In this document: positions 24,800 to 33,999 of the stretch, in pieces
Position numbering within the stretch: the stretch's first letter is position 1
How the letters are laid out: the number at the start of each line of letters is the position of its first letter
DNA from: a virus
Direction: 5' to 3' (one strand)
IMG/VR virus record: IMGVR_UViG_3300031772_000020
Span: 1-64,000 of that record
Length of the DNA: 64,000 nt
Position numbers and translations under genes: made by a program
Notes under the pieces: model-generated
The model's database searches: none
The model's input: the letters and a program-made list of their open reading frames with translations, nothing else
Told to the model about the DNA's origin: nothing

Positions 24800-25777
24800 A
24801 TGGCTACTCCGACTACATCGCTCCTGCGCCAGAGCAGCTATCCTTATTGCGGCAGGCTGTTTGTGTTGGAGACGGGGCGGACGACGGGCTACGATCCGTT
24901 TGCCGGTCTTAGCTCCTTCCCAGGGATCAACTTTCCGGCCATGCCGGACTCTATCGAGCTGGCCCGCAGCGTCGAATACTTGGTGGTCAACAGCCCAGTC
25001 ATGCCGGATGGTATTCATCAATATAAGTGGACGAACCCGTTAACCATCCCCTTTTCTTTCAAACTCCAGTCCTTCGACAAAGATTTTTGCCCCAAGGGAG
25101 CCAAGTCCCTGCTGGAACTGGCCGCGCTCTTGCACGCGATGGTTCTGCCAATTTCCGTGTCTGGCCAGGCTACGAAAATGGACATCACTGCGGCGGAGAG
25201 GAGACCAGACCCAAAAGATAAAGATAAAGATAAAAATAAAAATAAAAATGAACCTGGGGGCAGCACCGATGATCTGGCCAGCCGGGGCCAGGACAGCGAT
25301 GTGCCCTACAATGTCTCTTCCCATTCCAAATCCGACTTCAATCCGCCGGTGACATTGAGATTGGAACTGATCTTCACGGAAGATACTGGACCGGGCATCG
25401 TTTGCACTGGTTATTTGAAAGACGTAAAGGTTAAGTTGAATGGCCCCTGGTTGCGCGGTCCTGACCGATCTTGCAATTTGCCCACGTCGGCGGACTTCGA
25501 TTTTACTTTTGTCCATGTTCCAGGCTACGGCAACAACTTCTCGATTTCGACCAGCACGATTGAAAAGAATAGCACGCAGGCCCAGGCTTTTGCGCACGAC
25601 GTGAAAGACACGCTGTATAACACTCGCCAATTGTCACTAATTTCCGAGCGTAGCTACCAGGGGTTCAGCCCACCCCCGCCGCCCCCGCCGCCCCCCGCTC
25701 CGCCGCTCTCGCTCTCGCCGGTGTGGACGCCCACTACCATTCCGCCGTCCACGCCACTGTGGGTGCCATTGACGTAG
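24800..25777 (+). CDS. Putative tail/baseplate protein after tape measure
   Basis: 325 residues. The N-terminal 115 residues are beta-rich (ARSVEYLVVNSPVMPDGIHQ, then LTIPFSFKLQSFDKDF) in the style of small baseplate or tail-initiator proteins that follow the tape measure in contractile tails. A lysine/aspartate/asparagine linker (KDKDKDKNKNKN near residue 145) is coded by a six-base microsatellite. The C-terminus has a run of nine prolines and a Pro/Ser/Thr tail. Its role as a hub- or tube-end protein is inferred from position. It is the last gene before a minus-strand gene and 78 bp of non-coding sequence. Confidence 0.6.
   Translation: MATPTTSLLRQSSYPYCGRLFVLETGRTTGYDPFAGLSSFPGINFPAMPDSIELARSVEYLVVNSPVMPDGIHQYKWTNPLTIPFSFKLQSFDKDFCPKGAKSLLELAALLHAMVLPISVSGQATKMDITAAERRPDPKDKDKDKNKNKNEPGGSTDDLASRGQDSDVPYNVSSHSKSDFNPPVTLRLELIFTEDTGPGIVCTGYLKDVKVKLNGPWLRGPDRSCNLPTSADFDFTFVHVPGYGNNFSISTSTIEKNSTQAQAFAHDVKDTLYNTRQLSLISERSYQGFSPPPPPPPPPAPPLSLSPVWTPTTIPPSTPLWVPLT
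25212..25249 (+). repeat. Hexanucleotide microsatellite inside the tail gene
   Basis: Three units of AAGATA followed by about three units of AAAATA code for alternating Lys-Asp and Lys-Asn. The six-base period keeps the frame, so copy-number changes would only lengthen or shorten the linker. Such A-rich runs are rare in this GC-rich genome. Confidence 0.7.
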
Positions 25778-25855
25778 CACCAGTTTCACGGTGTGTCAGG
25801 CGGCTGGTGAATGGAGCTTGAAAGAAAACAGGATGTCGAGTTCGTCCACTTGCAC

Positions 25856-27805
25856 TTAGCGCCAGAAAAAGCGCGTGCCTTTGTCTTTGACCTTTTCAGC
25901 GATCAGCACGAAATCCGCGTAGCTGGCCGCTTCGACGTGGTGATCGACGACGAAGATCAGAATGCCCAGACGATGGCTCACTTCCCTCAAGTAAGAGAAG
26001 ATGCTCCGGCGCACGACCGCATCCTGGCCGCTGGTGATTTCGTCATACCAGCGAAAGCCCACCCGGCTGGAGACTTGACCGATCTCTGACAGGTTCTCGG
26101 CGATGATGAGGTTGGTCAGGCCCGCCTCGCCCTTGGAGCTTCCTTCCAGGCGTTTGCTGCCGATTCGGTTTTCGACCTTGATAATGAGCTGGGCTTTATT
26201 GTCGCCGCTGGCCAGTTCGCGCTTGGTCGAGTAACTGACTTGGAGCGTGCCTCCGGTCATCATGTTCGAGATGCGCTGGGCCACGCGGTTCAAGGGAGCG
26301 ATGGCGTCGGCCAAGACCATGTTAGGGATGCCAGTCGGCCCGAAAGCACGATGCCAGTATGCGAGCACCTTGAAAACTTCCTCCTCCCCAGCCAGATCGG
26401 CGGCTGCCATCTCGATGGCTTTCTGCTCAGCCTCCAGCGCCCGCTGGCGTTCTTGCACCACAGCAGATTTTTTGTTTACAAAACTGGCGTCAATGCCGTT
26501 GCCCAGGGACGCGATTTTGACCTCGCGGGCCTGGATGCAAGCGCCCACGTTGCGGATCACGCGCTCGTTGCCGGTGACCTGTTCTCCCAATTCTCTGGCG
26601 TCGTCCAGGTGGGTCTCGGCGTCCATCTGCTCCTCGATTTCTTTTATCGAAGTCTTGACGCCATCGCGTTTGGTTTTGATGGCGAGATAAGCCCTGTCGG
26701 ATGCCTGGTAGTCTAGGGTCGCCTGATTGAGCGCGGCCTCGGCCTTTTTCATCTCGATCTCGCTGAGGGCTTTATCCCAGGGTTTGCCACAAGTCGGGCA
26801 GGTCTTAGGTATCTTCTGCATCTCGTGCAGCCGTTCCTGCACTTGCTGCTCATAGGCATCGCGGGAGGACCGGGTTTCCACGGCTCGCTGCCATGCCACG
26901 TCGAGCACGGCCAACTTGTCGCGGAGTTCCTGGCGCTGGATGTCGAGCTGGTGCGCGGCAGCGGCGTTTTGCTCCTCCAGCAACTTGATCTTCTTCCTGA
27001 GCTTGCCGATAGCTTCCTCGGCAGCAATCACGGAGTTGCGGTCGTTTACATTTTGGCGCTTCAACTCCTTGATCCGGTCTTCCAGTTCCTCGACCTGGCG
27101 CTGGTATTCCTTTGCCGCGTCGGCGTGATCCTGCTTGGCATCGGCTAGGTCTTCTTCCAGGCCCTCCCGGCGCAGTTTGGCGCTTTGGAGCGCCTGGTTG
27201 GCCACGGCGACCTGCCTTTGGCCAGTCTGAAGCGCCTTGGTCGCCCGACCGAAGTATTCCGTCCAGGGCGGCTGGGCCAAGGCCGTCATCAGCAGGTTCA
27301 CGGAGTTCTGCTGGGACATCCGATTGAACTTGAGTTTGTCGCCATCAAGAAAGACCGTCCATTCCGCGAGTTCTGGCGTGACCCGGATCGTTTTGGACAG
27401 TTCCTCGCGGGTTTGGTCAACGTGCCCCCGTTGGGTAGTTTTGCCGTCGTAGATGAACCGCAGGCCCTCGCCGGTCTTGGACAGCTCCGGGCATTTGAAG
27501 CCCATCTCCACGGTCAAGGGCTTTCCGAGCAATTCGGCGTCAACTTTGACCAGCATATTCGGCACGCTGGCAGTGTCCCCGGCATAATGGCCCAGTTCAG
27601 TGAAGCGCCCGGCGACGCCGGTGAGTGTGCGGCTTAGGGCTTCGCCCAGGCACGTCTTGCCGGAGCCGACGCTTTGGAATTTGCCGTCCGAGGCCAGATT
27701 CGAGCCGATGACCAAAACTAAGCCCTTGTCGGGAAAGCTGATGTCCGCCGATTGCACGGTCGTCCAGTTCCGCATCCGTATCCGCTTGATCCGAAGGTCG
27801 GTCAT
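25856..27805 (-). CDS. Recombination nuclease subunit, Rad50/SbcC-like (gp46)
   Basis: 649 residues. The N-terminus has an ABC ATPase P-loop (GSNLASDGKFQSVGSGKTCL), the middle is a long coiled coil interrupted by a zinc hook CPTCGKPW near residue 344, and the C-terminus carries the signature-type segment LEGSSKGEAGLTNLIIAENL, the Walker B FRWYDEITSGQD and the H-loop FVVDHHVEA. This is the arrangement of Rad50/SbcC/T4 gp46, which works with the Mre11-type gp47 to process DNA ends. The partner nuclease is at 62337-63371, far away, whereas gp46 and gp47 are adjacent in T4. One TTTTTTGTTTACAAAA copy lies inside it. Confidence 0.85.
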   Translation of the reverse strand: MTDLRIKRIRMRNWTTVQSADISFPDKGLVLVIGSNLASDGKFQSVGSGKTCLGEALSRTLTGVAGRFTELGHYAGDTASVPNMLVKVDAELLGKPLTVEMGFKCPELSKTGEGLRFIYDGKTTQRGHVDQTREELSKTIRVTPELAEWTVFLDGDKLKFNRMSQQNSVNLLMTALAQPPWTEYFGRATKALQTGQRQVAVANQALQSAKLRREGLEEDLADAKQDHADAAKEYQRQVEELEDRIKELKRQNVNDRNSVIAAEEAIGKLRKKIKLLEEQNAAAAHQLDIQRQELRDKLAVLDVAWQRAVETRSSRDAYEQQVQERLHEMQKIPKTCPTCGKPWDKALSEIEMKKAEAALNQATLDYQASDRAYLAIKTKRDGVKTSIKEIEEQMDAETHLDDARELGEQVTGNERVIRNVGACIQAREVKIASLGNGIDASFVNKKSAVVQERQRALEAEQKAIEMAAADLAGEEEVFKVLAYWHRAFGPTGIPNMVLADAIAPLNRVAQRISNMMTGGTLQVSYSTKRELASGDNKAQLIIKVENRIGSKRLEGSSKGEAGLTNLIIAENLSEIGQVSSRVGFRWYDEITSGQDAVVRRSIFSYLREVSHRLGILIFVVDHHVEAASYADFVLIAEKVKDKGTRFFWR

Positions 27806-27862
27806 TGCCAGAGAGAACGTAATTAGGGTGTGCTTGGCTGTGGAAAAAAGAAAAAACCGGCT

Positions 27863-27881
27863 CCCGTGATGTCATCACGGG
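27863..27881. promoter_or_regulatory. 19-bp palindrome over the start codon at 27869
   Basis: CCCGTGATGTCATCACGGG is a perfect palindrome of two 9-bp arms around one central base. It lies in the 63-bp divergent region between the Rad50-like gene (start 27805, minus) and the plus-strand gene, and the ATG at 27869 sits in it. It could be a repressor operator serving both genes or an RNA hairpin hiding the start codon. Confidence 0.55.
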
Positions 27882-28381
27882 GAGTATTCTACATTCCTCG
27901 GATTACTCCCAACAGCGGCTTGTTTTTTGAAGATCGTGGCGAGACCTATGTCTTTGCCGCGCTCTTGAAGGCGCTATCTTCCTTCGTGGGCCGGACATTT
28001 CCTGCGATGGTCTTCGAGCACCCGGATACTGCTGTCAATGAATATGTTACTAATTACGGCATGGTTATCGGCATGACCGACCACGAGGGCAACAAGACCG
28101 TCATCAGCGCCCAATACCGGAATAATCTTCCATCGCTCTATGTGGACCGGCTACGCTCATTTTTGCAGTTCATGCCTGGCGACATCGTTTTGTGGGCCAA
28201 AAACGTCTTCGACACACCTCAGCCCGCCCCGGCCAAGGAGGTTGTGTATGGCGAAAAGCCCGAACAGTCGCCCAGGCGGCTGTCAAAAACGGAAATAGCG
28301 GCGAAATGGCAGCACCCTGATGCCCTTTCTTCGGGGGAGATGGACTACCTGACTGGCAAAAAGAGTCCTCTCCGCCCATGA
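27869..28381 (+). CDS. Unknown protein, 170 residues
   Basis: A beta-rich N-terminal half (MSSRGVFYIPRITPNSGLFF, then ETYVFAALLKALSSFVG) and a hydrophobic strand at VNEYVTNYGMVIGMTDHEGN, followed by a Pro-rich, basic tail (SPRRLSKTEIAAKW). No family recognised. A GTG at 27830 would extend it through a lysine run that looks non-coding, so I use the ATG inside the palindrome. It is separated by only six bases from the SWIM/intein gene, so the two are probably one transcript. Confidence 0.5.
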   Translation: MSSRGVFYIPRITPNSGLFFEDRGETYVFAALLKALSSFVGRTFPAMVFEHPDTAVNEYVTNYGMVIGMTDHEGNKTVISAQYRNNLPSLYVDRLRSFLQFMPGDIVLWAKNVFDTPQPAPAKEVVYGEKPEQSPRRLSKTEIAAKWQHPDALSSGEMDYLTGKKSPLRP

Positions 28382-28387
28382 CTTGAT

Positions 28388-31057
28388 ATGCGCGGAATGC
28401 GATTCAAAAAACTGCTGGAAGTGGCCGAGAGCTTGGAAATGATCCAGGAATACCTGACCTACGACCAGCTTTACCGGATGTCCGAGCCGAAGCGGTTCGT
28501 TCGGTCGCATTACGTCCGCATTCCTCCGATGGAAGTCGAGGCGTATCAGACAGCCAACCACTGGGTTTTTTCCTATTATTTTAATGCCAAGTCCGCGCCC
28601 GGCCATTCGACCACCGGCCTGCGACACCGGGGCTTTGTTCGATTCCTCAAGCCCAAACGCGGGCACAAGGGCAAAAATACGCCGCTCTCCCAGCTTCCGG
28701 TAGAAGTTGACTGTATGTGCTTTGCGCCTGAAACCTTGGTTATGCTGGGTGATGGCACCTATAAACCCATCCGTGAAATCAAGAAGGGTGATTCCGTTTA
28801 TACGCACCGGGGCAGAATTAGGCGCGTGCTTGGAAATGTTCCACGGTTGGTCAAACAAGATGAGAATGTTTACAAAATTAAGGTTGTTGGATTTCTAGGC
28901 GAGTTGATCGCTACAGGCAACCATCCGTTTTATGTTTTGCGCGGCAATGAAAAGTGTTTGTGCGGGTGCGGCCAATCTTTGTTCGAGGATGGTGCTGGTG
29001 GGTTTAAAACCGCAAATCGGCTCTTTAGCCCCAACTTAATTTTGTCCAAGAAATATCGGCAAGGGCACTGGGCCAAAGGCACAGTCCTGGAAAATGATCC
29101 TGGGCACTTCGAGTGGATTAAAGTAGATGATTTCAGGCCGCAGGAGTGGTTCCTGCTGCCTTGGTTAGAAGAGGGCAAAATCAGCGTGGACCTGGCTTTT
29201 GCCCGACTCCTTGGTTATTACGCCGCCGAGGGTCATGTTCCAGCGCGAAGCGCCTGCGTTTTTCTTACACTCAATACCAACGAAAAAGAAACTATTGCTG
29301 CTGATATTTTGGGATTGTGTGCCAAGCTTGGTTACCCGGCAGAGATCAAAAATCGGAGCTACAAAAAGCAAAAATGGTTGTCCGTAATCATTCGCAGCCG
29401 CAAGCTACGCGACGAGTGCCTGGCGCACGTTGGCCGGGGATCGAACTCAAAACGATTTTCACCGGAAATCATGGGGTTTGACAACGCGGCGCTAAAAGAG
29501 GTTTTTATCGGTGCTATGTTGGGCGACGGTTGGATTTATCCAAGCCGGGGAATGAAATACATCTCTACGAGTTTTGCGCTGGCTAGCCAAATGAGCTGCA
29601 TACTGAGCCGCCTGGGGGTAAGACACTCTGTTTCAATTCACACAGAGGCAAAAGCAAGCAAGCAGCGCAGTTATCAAGTTGTAGTGCCGGGAGGAGGTTC
29701 AGCGGATGAAGTTAGAAAATGGCTCTGGCCGCATCTCCGAGAAAAGGACAAGTTTTCACTTGGTTCCGGCGTTTTTCACTGTGCCGATTACGTCCGCGAC
29801 GAAGGCCAGTTGAAAACCCTGCTCAAGCGAGAGAAAGTCGAATACACTGGTGAAGTTTACGACTTGGCCGTAGAGGAGGACGAGTCGTTCATCGTTCATG
29901 GCGTTGCCGTTCATAACTGCCCGGACTATCGTTACCGCTGGGCTTGGGCCAACCACCAGAAGAAGGCTGGCCCCATCGGCAAGAATTCGCTCAACCAGTG
30001 CATCAGCCGCGCCCCTAGAAAGACCAACCCGCAGGGCATACCTGGACTTTGTAAACATATTCTAGCCACGCGGGATTTCATTTATGGCCTGCTGTCCGGT
30101 TTCCCGGAGGACATGGGGCCTTCGGATCGCCTGGATAGGCTCACCAAACATGCTACCAAACGCTGGATCAATTTCGATGCGGAGATGGCCGCAGCCCGCG
30201 AGCGCGACGCCAAGATTGCTGCTGCGAAAGCCCGCCGCAATATCGGGTTGCCGCCTCAGCGCCAGAATCGGCTGGCCAGCAAACTGGCCGCAGTCATGCC
30301 CCCGGAACTCACTGGAATACCGATGGAACCGTGGATAAGACCACCGCCTTCGCCCCAGGAACTCAAAGCCAAATACGGCAAAGCGCCCGCCGCCCCGAAA
30401 GCCCCGCAAGCTCCCAAAGGCCCCAAGGCTCCGGCCCCCGCGCCGCCGCCGCCAGGACAGCGCAGGCGCGAATTGCCTCCGGCTGCCCCAGTAAAGAAAA
30501 TCCCAATCAAGCCTGCCAAGCCTGCCAAGGCTGCCGAGAAACCTGCCAAGAAAGCGGCTGCTCCAGGCGAGATCAAAGGACTTACGCCGGGCCAATTTCT
30601 CGGTCGCAGGTTCCTCAAGACTGAAGGAGTAGATAGTATGACGAACATGAAAACGCTGCTGACGTTACAAGAGATCAAAGTCGTAAAGAACGCCTATAAG
30701 CTCGTAGTCGAGATGGGCGACGAGATGGGCGACGAGCTGGGCGGGCTGGACTCTGCGGGTGATGTGGGCGATATGCCCTCGCCATCCGGGGCCGACATGC
30801 CGATGGAACCACCGGTATCGGACAGCGCGGTCGGCGCGTCCACCCAGGACAATGTGGCCGTTGGCCTTTTGCGCGAAATCCGCGACCTACTGGCCGACCT
30901 GGTAGCTGATGAAGCTGCTGAGGGCGGCGAGGCCCCGGAGATTCCCGAAGAAGGCGAGCTGGAGCCAGGTGAAGGCGGCGAGGAGGACAAACTTGCGGGT
31001 GAAGAAGAATTTCGACCGGGCAAACGTCCCATGCCCGTTCCAAGCGGAGCTGAATAA
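28388..31057 (+). CDS. SWIM zinc-finger protein interrupted by an intein
   Basis: 889 codons including a 400-residue intein (residues 111-510). After splicing, the host protein has the SWIM-type zinc pattern C109-M-C511 ... C555-K-H557, typical of phage and bacterial DNA- or protein-binding modules. The C-terminal third is a Pro/Ala/Lys-rich linker (APKAPQAPKGPKAPAPAPPP), then helices and a strongly acidic end. Position amid structural genes and its length suggest a virion or head-related protein, but the function is unknown. The C555-K-H557 codons lie in one copy of the dispersed TTTGTAAACAT motif. Confidence 0.7.
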   Translation: MRGMRFKKLLEVAESLEMIQEYLTYDQLYRMSEPKRFVRSHYVRIPPMEVEAYQTANHWVFSYYFNAKSAPGHSTTGLRHRGFVRFLKPKRGHKGKNTPLSQLPVEVDCMCFAPETLVMLGDGTYKPIREIKKGDSVYTHRGRIRRVLGNVPRLVKQDENVYKIKVVGFLGELIATGNHPFYVLRGNEKCLCGCGQSLFEDGAGGFKTANRLFSPNLILSKKYRQGHWAKGTVLENDPGHFEWIKVDDFRPQEWFLLPWLEEGKISVDLAFARLLGYYAAEGHVPARSACVFLTLNTNEKETIAADILGLCAKLGYPAEIKNRSYKKQKWLSVIIRSRKLRDECLAHVGRGSNSKRFSPEIMGFDNAALKEVFIGAMLGDGWIYPSRGMKYISTSFALASQMSCILSRLGVRHSVSIHTEAKASKQRSYQVVVPGGGSADEVRKWLWPHLREKDKFSLGSGVFHCADYVRDEGQLKTLLKREKVEYTGEVYDLAVEEDESFIVHGVAVHNCPDYRYRWAWANHQKKAGPIGKNSLNQCISRAPRKTNPQGIPGLCKHILATRDFIYGLLSGFPEDMGPSDRLDRLTKHATKRWINFDAEMAAARERDAKIAAAKARRNIGLPPQRQNRLASKLAAVMPPELTGIPMEPWIRPPPSPQELKAKYGKAPAAPKAPQAPKGPKAPAPAPPPPGQRRRELPPAAPVKKIPIKPAKPAKAAEKPAKKAAAPGEIKGLTPGQFLGRRFLKTEGVDSMTNMKTLLTLQEIKVVKNAYKLVVEMGDEMGDELGGLDSAGDVGDMPSPSGADMPMEPPVSDSAVGASTQDNVAVGLLREIRDLLADLVADEAAEGGEAPEIPEEGELEPGEGGEEDKLAGEEEFRPGKRPMPVPSGAE
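28718..29917 (+). mobile_element. Intein with LAGLIDADG-type endonuclease
   Basis: The intein begins with Cys (CFAPETLVMLGDG, block A), has the TxxH block B in LIATGNHPF, two LAGLIDADG-like helices (LLGYYAAEGHV near residue 275 and IGAMLGDGWIYPS near residue 378), block F (YTGEVYDLAVEEDESF) and the C-terminal H-N followed by Cys+1 (VHN, then C511). All splicing residues are present, so autocatalytic splicing should work. It has more A/T than the host gene. It is inserted exactly before a zinc-ligand Cys of the SWIM motif, a conserved site that homing inteins favour because it cannot be lost easily. Confidence 0.9.
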
Positions 31058-31060
31058 TTT

Positions 31061-31549
31061 ATGACACCCGGCGCATATCCTGAACCACTGGCAAGAACGA
31101 CTTGGGTTCAAGTCCCGATGGTTTCGGGCTATGTCGGCAGCCGATTGCGGGTTGCCGACTACTCGTTCGGAACCAACTACGCGGGTTATGTCCTGGAGGA
31201 CAGCAAAGTCCACCTGACCATTGAAAACGTCACCAATGGCACGACTTTGTTCTTCCAGGTTCAGCAGAGCTACGGTGATGGCTCAGCCGATCCAAGAACG
31301 TCGATCACCCCCCAATATGGCATCGCGCCTCTAGGCACGCGCGTCGTGGATTTCACCATTAACGCTCCGTTTATCGAGATCAAGTGTGTTGGCGGCGCGG
31401 GCGCGATTCGCGCCCAATTGGATTCCCGCCTGAAGTGGGAGCAGATGGCGATGAGCCGCACTGATCCCTTTGGTGCTCCCAGTCTGTGGAGCAAGAGTTA
31501 CCACGCAGGCCCAGGCGTAGTAGTGCCCGCCCCATTCCCGACCATTTAA
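31061..31549 (+). CDS. Putative virion protein, beta-rich
   Basis: 162 residues rich in Thr, Gly and Val with short beta strands (KVHLTIENVTNGTTLFFQVQ and VVDFTINAPFIEIKCVGG). It follows the SWIM gene and ends in a TTAA shared with the convergent hub gene's stop. The composition resembles phage decoration or baseplate accessory proteins. No family recognised; structural role is inferred from neighbours and composition. Confidence 0.55.
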   Translation: MTPGAYPEPLARTTWVQVPMVSGYVGSRLRVADYSFGTNYAGYVLEDSKVHLTIENVTNGTTLFFQVQQSYGDGSADPRTSITPQYGIAPLGTRVVDFTINAPFIEIKCVGGAGAIRAQLDSRLKWEQMAMSRTDPFGAPSLWSKSYHAGPGVVVPAPFPTI

Positions 31550-32886
31550 TACGTCGGTGTCGGATTCGGAGCTGCGCTCTTGCTCTGAGTCGTCGAGAAT
31601 ACCGAAGTAAAAGCAGATTGACCAGCTCCGTGCGCAAGCTCGGAGCTTTGTATTGCTTTCAGGTTGAGCGCCTGGCCCGGAGCTTCCTGGTCGCTGATGA
31701 TGACTGTTTCCCCAAGAACCTGGAGCGAGGTCGCCGCCGCGCTGCTGGTTTGAAATTCGCCCCGTTTGGCGATGAACGACGACAACATGGCCCCGCTCTC
31801 AATCATGTAGCAGGCGTTGGTGACCTGGTAGGTGCCAGACCAAACGGTGGACTTGTCAGAGGACGGGCTGATGATAATGCGCACGATGTCGCCGACGCGC
31901 AGAAAAATAGAGTGAGCCACGTCGAGTTTGATCCCCAGGATTTGCGCCCGCGCATTTTCATACATGGTCTGTGCCATGTTCTCGGCCTCCGTAGGGGCGT
32001 TCGTGCTCAGATGGAATGGATAATTCAGGTCGGCTCCCTTCACGTTGGCCAACGAGTGCATGACGTTGCCCAGCTTGAGAGCCTTGGCCGGATCGGAGGC
32101 GATTTCTTTCATCTGGCCGGTATAGGGATCGTAAACGATCAGGCGCACGCCGGATGCGCCCGCTTCCAGCAGGTTTTGGCTCTCGTCCAATTGCGTCAGT
32201 CCAATGTTGTTGGTCTGGTAATAGACCAGCTCCTTGAGCGCGGCATGGTAGTCCGGTGAGTGAAAATGAAGCGTGTTGTCCTGGACGTAGATGCTGTAGT
32301 TGCCCCGGCCCTTGGCGTTGATGGCACGCGGCACCATGCGATGCAGGATGAAGTCGAAATCGTCAACAAAACTTTGAATCCACATGCCTTCGCCCACGGT
32401 TTCCTCGATGACGGTGTTGGCGATGCCGTTTTCTTCGGCAATCTGAGCCACGATGGCGCTGATTTTTCCCTTTCGAGTCACGACCTTCGTCCGGCGTGTA
32501 ACTGTAAACAAATAATCCGACAAGCTCAGCCGGACAAAATGACCGGCACTTTTGCCTACGCCGTCGATGGCCGCGCCCAGGCTGGTGATAATTGAGTCTT
32601 GCCAGGGCAGGTAGGCCATCTGGCCTGGCAGTCCGACGCCAATCCGGTAACGGATTTTCGGCGTGCCCTGGGACTGGGCGAAGCGGATCAGGCCATCCAC
32701 GTAGTCTGTCGTTGGGGCCTGAACCCACAGCTCGTGTTGGCTCGGCATCTTCAGGCCCTCCGTGATGATGGACTTACTGTGGACGACGTTGATCTTGCTG
32801 AACGGGATGATCTTGCTATTTGGCAGCCTTAGCTCGATTTCTACGACCGTTCGGCCTTCCAGGTTGGTATTGCCAGATTGAGCCAC
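31546..32886 (-). CDS. Baseplate hub protein, gp27/gpD-like
   Basis: 446 residues on the minus strand. The region from about residue 120 to 260 (LSDYLFTVTRRTKVVTRKGK, AQIAEENGIANTVIEETVGE, FVDDFDFILHRMVPR, YVQDNTLHFHSPDY) matches the pattern of phage late-control/hub proteins such as P2 gpD and T4 gp27, which cap the tube and hold the spike. The C-terminal 60 residues are variable and Ser/Ala-rich. The spike-like partner lies at 45855-46952, not adjacent as in most tails. Its end shares bases with the convergent gene at 31549. Confidence 0.7.
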   Translation of the reverse strand: MAQSGNTNLEGRTVVEIELRLPNSKIIPFSKINVVHSKSIITEGLKMPSQHELWVQAPTTDYVDGLIRFAQSQGTPKIRYRIGVGLPGQMAYLPWQDSIITSLGAAIDGVGKSAGHFVRLSLSDYLFTVTRRTKVVTRKGKISAIVAQIAEENGIANTVIEETVGEGMWIQSFVDDFDFILHRMVPRAINAKGRGNYSIYVQDNTLHFHSPDYHAALKELVYYQTNNIGLTQLDESQNLLEAGASGVRLIVYDPYTGQMKEIASDPAKALKLGNVMHSLANVKGADLNYPFHLSTNAPTEAENMAQTMYENARAQILGIKLDVAHSIFLRVGDIVRIIISPSSDKSTVWSGTYQVTNACYMIESGAMLSSFIAKRGEFQTSSAAATSLQVLGETVIISDQEAPGQALNLKAIQSSELAHGAGQSAFTSVFSTTQSKSAAPNPTPTY

Positions 32887-32894
32887 AAAATTGT

Positions 32895-33194
32895 TTACAT
32901 TTCATCGACGTTTGAAGCGTAGCTTTCAAGCTCAACCATGATCTCCTCGTCAATCGTCAAGTTTTGGAGTTCGATAAAACTCTCTTCCGGGTAGCCCAGG
33001 GCCTCGAACAGCCGTTCCACAGTGTCCCGGTTCGCCAAGAGCAGTTTGGCCTCCGGCCCAGTGAAATCGTAGTGGGCCTCGATGTCGTCGATGACCACCA
33101 CAAGATGGCTGTCGTCCTGGATAATGATGGTAGAGCTGGGGTTTTCACCTTTCAGCTCCGCAAGCAATTGCGCCAGTTCAACAGGTCGTTCCAT
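32895..33194 (-). CDS. Small acidic unknown protein
   Basis: 99 residues, very acidic (about a quarter Asp/Glu), with a mixed alpha/beta look (STIIIQDDSHLVVVIDDIEA). A TTG at 33200 gives two more residues; the ATG at 33194 is preferred. It is eight bases upstream of the hub gene on the same strand, so may be co-expressed with it. Its TAA stop (32895-32897) is embedded in the motif TTGTTTACAT (32891). Function unknown. Confidence 0.6.
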   Translation of the reverse strand: MERPVELAQLLAELKGENPSSTIIIQDDSHLVVVIDDIEAHYDFTGPEAKLLLANRDTVERLFEALGYPEESFIELQNLTIDEEIMVELESYASNVDEM

Positions 33195-33201
33195 ATCCAA
33201 G

Positions 33202-33849
33202 CTAGTTACACGACTTCTGCCAAATCTTTTTGATAAGACTCAAGAAGTCATCGCGGCTCATCGCTCTTTTTAGCCGATTGCACGTAGTGCAACAGGATAC
33301 GGTGTTTTGCGGGGTGTAACCTTCAGTATTTTTTACGCGGTCGATGCCATTGCAGGTAAAAGCGATAGTTCTGGTGCGAAAGTTGAATAAGCGCGTGGCT
33401 GGTGGTTCACCACAGTAGTTGCAGGGATTATTTATTAGTTTATCGAATTGTGCGCTAGATAGGGTATAATCCAAGTTTCTAGCTCTAGCAGACCCGATGT
33501 AAACATGGCGGAAATGCGTCAAACCGACTGCTTGGTCGGATTTCCTCCTGGTTATTCTTGGGCGTTTTTTAAGACAGCCGCAGCTTTTGACCGAATGATG
33601 CGCGGTTGTTGATATTTCACCGCCACACTCACATTTGAATTTGTAAAGTGTTCTGCCGTATTTGGTTCCAAGAACTTCTACAGGGGTAAGCTTTCCTTTC
33701 CATTTGATATTAAGCGGCAATTTGTTGCTGCTATTAAAGCAGGATTTGCAGATAAGTGATCTGGAATAGTAGATTACCGGCCACCAAGCCCACCGTGGCG
33801 CTTTGCATGTCGGGCATGTGATTTGAAATTGGACGTTTTTGCCCATCAT
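33202..33849 (-). CDS. HNH homing endonuclease with two zinc modules
   Basis: About 215 residues from the ATG at 33849; the frame is open for another 52 codons upstream, so the true start may be a non-ATG codon further out. N-terminal CPTCKAPRW with CKSC is one zinc module; CECGG and CGCLKK are a second. The catalytic part has CNYCGEPP, FTCNGIDRVKNTEGYTPQN and CCTTCNRLKRAM, the usual His/Asn-containing HNH core with basic C-terminus. Low GC compared with neighbours, and opposite to the next gene, fit mobile insertion. Confidence 0.8.
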   Translation of the reverse strand: MMGKNVQFQITCPTCKAPRWAWWPVIYYSRSLICKSCFNSSNKLPLNIKWKGKLTPVEVLGTKYGRTLYKFKCECGGEISTTAHHSVKSCGCLKKRPRITRRKSDQAVGLTHFRHVYIGSARARNLDYTLSSAQFDKLINNPCNYCGEPPATRLFNFRTRTIAFTCNGIDRVKNTEGYTPQNTVSCCTTCNRLKRAMSRDDFLSLIKKIWQKSCN

Positions 33850-33999
33850 TCTGATCGGAGCTTCGATGACTCCAAGGTATTTTGTCTTCCACCTTTTGCA
33901 GTTCACGCCGGTATTTAAGCTGTGCGATACGCTGAACGCAAGGAATTTTTGTTTGATAGTGAACTCTGGAAAAAAACGGATGTCGGAATAGCACTGAAG

